Shown piece by piece: positions 61,998 to 64,000 of a DNA stretch of 64,000 nucleotides. Position 1 is the first letter of the stretch. Each line of letters opens with the position of its first letter. Source of the DNA: Triops longicaudatus. Its lineage: Eukaryota; Arthropoda; Branchiopoda; Notostraca; Triopsidae. The stretch lies in assembly GCA_022885665.1 (NCBI GenBank), contig JAGQDJ010000033.1, forward strand, positions 682,001 to 746,000, in the 5' to 3' direction. Position numbers and translations under genes: made by a program. The notes under the pieces were generated by a model. That model was given only the letters and a program-made list of their open reading frames with translations, had not been told where the DNA came from and ran no database searches.

Positions 61998-62402
61998 TTA
62001 GTCTCCTTTGCTTGTGTACAGTGTCCTACACACTTCCGAAATGTCCAGATCTTGAAATTCGGCTATACCTTCGCCAGTTACGTTTCGTTGCTCGTTACGA
62101 CATGGTGTCAGGGTTCGTATATCGTCTAGAGTGGGTACTAATGTAAGATTGATTGCAGGATATATTAACAACGCGAACGAGAAGAATCCTACAATAAACA
62201 AAGCAGGAAGAGCAAGACCCCATTGTTTCTGCGGCCAGTACGTAAAAGCAAATGAGTTTAAAACAGTTCCTGGCAAGTAGGCCCACACACAATACGACAG
62301 AAAGACAAAAATGGAGGTTAAATACAGAGTAAATCCATAGAACGCCCTGGAAGGCGTCGGGGCAGGCGAATGTTCTCCGGTGTTTGAGCGTTCACCGGTC
62401 AT
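61998..62402 (-). CDS. PIGP: PIG-P, subunit of the GPI-GlcNAc transferase
   Basis: Part of the ER complex that makes the first intermediate of GPI anchors, GlcNAc-PI. The single exon gives 134 aa, the usual length of short PIG-P. The family pattern is clear: RAFYGFTLYLTSIFVFLSYC (first membrane segment), VWAYLPG, FTYWPQKQWGLALP, second membrane segment LFIVGFFSFALLIY, and the C-terminal DLDISEVCRTLY. The N-terminus has a short Ser/Pro/Thr-rich cytosolic stretch. It ends 136 bases from the convergent 757-aa gene, so the 3' UTRs may overlap. Confidence 0.96.
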   Translation of the reverse strand: MTGERSNTGEHSPAPTPSRAFYGFTLYLTSIFVFLSYCVWAYLPGTVLNSFAFTYWPQKQWGLALPALFIVGFFSFALLIYPAINLTLVPTLDDIRTLTPCRNEQRNVTGEGIAEFQDLDISEVCRTLYTSKGD

Positions 62403-63758
62403 AATTCTCCTCGCTCGATCGTGTTGTACGTTGCTACTCGTTTATTTACTGCTTGAACCGCAATATGGTGTCTGAAACTAGCAGAACATGTTCCATAAAT
62501 GAATTTAGCGCTACCCTCAGCTGCCTTGTATCAGAACTGCTGATTTTCCTATAAGAAATTGATTTGGATTAATATATTTACGATGCAGTGATTGTATTTC
62601 TAATCTTACACATTGAGAATGTTATTATCCACTGAAAGTTGTTTTGTCGTACTGCTTCTTGACGGTTCCTTATCGACACGCAAAGAATTATACGCAATCT
62701 CTGCATCCGTTACAGAAGGAAATGGAATCTCTAGCTGTCTTTAATTAAGGCTAAGGAAATTAAAGTTGCTCATACTCAAAACAATATACATACATAAAGC
62801 TAATATATATTTCTTTATACAATTTCAAGCATTTTCGCAAAAAGGATACGCAAATACTGGAACACGTGATTCGTCTGACATCGTGCGATTGTTTGCTTGG
62901 ATTTTTATGGTTAACCTAAGGGTACCGCCTTAAAGGTAGGCGGTACCAGTTCCGTTTTGTGTCCATTATTCAAGAAAACTTAAACAATCTAGGTTATTTC
63001 ATAGCAATACGACACTAAGGCTTTCAGTTTTACTGTTAATTTATCTACCAAAATTGCGTTTTTTAGCTACGAAGTATTAATTATTCATACGCCCGATTAA
63101 TTAGTTGACACTTCTTATCTTCTGGAGTATGTAAGCGTAAGAGCACCAGAATCTCCAGTAAAAGAAAAGGAGCGGTTAAATAGAAATATTTGACCACTTT
63201 CTTTGTTGTGCGGAGATACCCAGATGTCGAACTGCAAAATGACCTTTCTTCACCCTAATAATTCCGCAGTGTTTTCTGCGTGCCGTGAAAGTAGAAACCG
63301 TGTCACAGTGACCTACCATCAAGTTGAGATGGCGCTACTGGTTGTAAGTGAGACACATCTGCAACTGCGGTCCCTTGTGCTTCATGGAATGTATTGTCAT
63401 TCCGTGATAGGAAAAAGTCTGTCATAGAGAGCAATCTTAGGGGATTTTCGTAACTTACGACTCTTGATCTTCCGAGCGTAATTTTTGTCATACCCGCTGT
63501 GAATTGCAGAGATCAAATTAAGGTAAAAAAAAACAATATTATTTCTGTTGAATAAAACTTTCCAATCCAACAGTTATGGTATTGTTACTGTACTTGATGA
63601 AAGTAACAAATTCGTTGACCTTGTTTTACTTTTTTTCTTCTTTTGTATCCTTGAATGTGTTAGTTTGCGTATTCATGATTCTGTTTTCCTTACTCTTTTC
63701 CTCACTGTTTCCTAGATCTTTGCTGGGAGATACGTGTCAAGAAATTCATTTAAGCGCC
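62403..63758. other. Divergent region between PIG-P and the ARL5-like gene
   Basis: It should contain both promoters. A small hairpin lies at about 62921-62947 (GGGTACCGCC, loop, GGCGGTACC). No other gene is supported. Confidence 0.5.
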
Positions 63759-63804
63759 ATGGGAATACTACTTGCGAAATTGTGGAGTTTCTTTGGAAAT
63801 GAAG
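63759..63804 (+). CDS. First coding exon of an ARL5-type small GTPase (rest outside window)
   Basis: ATG at 63759 starts MGILLAKLWSFFGNE, followed by one base of the next codon and a strong donor (AAG|GTAAGA). This nearly equals the N-terminal amphipathic helix of ARL5A/ARL5B, and the intron phase fits the next family residue, Glu. Gly2 is positioned for N-myristoylation. ARL5 acts at the trans-Golgi, recruiting GARP for endosome-to-Golgi transport. The G-box motifs must lie beyond 64000, and I found no second exon before the edge. The evidence is short but specific. Confidence 0.72.
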
Positions 63805-64000
63805 GTAAGATTTATTAGAACTGAAAATTTTATACGTCCCTTGGTGAACTTTCCTCGTTACCTCTTTCAAATTCGTGTTATTCTATATGGCTTCCGATCA
63901 ATTATTTGGTAGTACACTTCCAAATGACTATTTGTACCACGTTTGTTTTTCTTTTTAATTTGTGTTGTCTAGTTTAATAGATTTACTTTATTCGAGTGAC

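Overview
This window is nuclear DNA from an animal, most likely an arthropod. The genes have many short introns, often 55-70 bp, with GT-AG borders. One gene is a Lola/Tramtrack-type BTB zinc-finger factor whose zinc-finger 3' exons are alternatives, an architecture typical of arthropods. Another is an atypical (insect Gyc-88E-like, vertebrate beta2-like) soluble guanylate cyclase. One promoter has a TATA box plus a TCAGT initiator, and short CCTAA-like tracts occur. I cannot name the species or choose between insect, crustacean and chelicerate.

Layout. 1-3491 (-): a myotubularin of the MTMR6/7/8 type whose C-terminal FYVE finger runs off the left edge. 8322-15542 (-): a 15-exon soluble guanylate cyclase of about 937 aa ending in a CaaX-like CVIL. 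15.5-28.5 kb: non-coding, with transposon remnants. 28.53-30.91 kb (+): a LAPTM-like four-pass membrane protein. 32178-40011 (-): a CRACD/KIAA1211 (DUF4592) homologue with one 3.6-kb exon; an assembly gap lies inside it. 40-49.7 kb: non-coding, with a 617-base poly(A) run and a hAT-type MITE. 49891-50604 (+): a secreted precursor of tandem QWxP peptides separated by furin-type R-x-K/R-R sites. I recognise no family for it and consider it the most novel item here. 50890-52115 (-): TMEM165/GDT1. 53157-55076 (-): the BTB zinc-finger gene, head-to-head with 55438-58353 (+), glycyl-tRNA synthetase. 59588-61861 (+): an intronless 757-aa basic nuclear-looking protein with a PIP-box-like motif. 61998-62402 (-): PIG-P. 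63759 onward (+): the first exon of an ARL5-type GTPase that runs off the right edge.

These genes do not form one pathway. Several act in membrane and secretory traffic (MTMR, LAPTM-like, TMEM165, PIG-P, ARL5-like), but at this scale I read that as coincidence. The repeats are mainly non-autonomous DNA transposons: two copies of one hAT-type MITE, each with a perfect 8-bp target duplication; a longer element with hAT-like ends; a Tc1/mariner-like inverted repeat; an unclassified 692-bp element with 23-bp perfect inverted ends; and a 50-bp perfect palindrome built from two hAT-like termini. Exon borders below were placed by eye from splice consensus and reading-phase continuity; no search was run.
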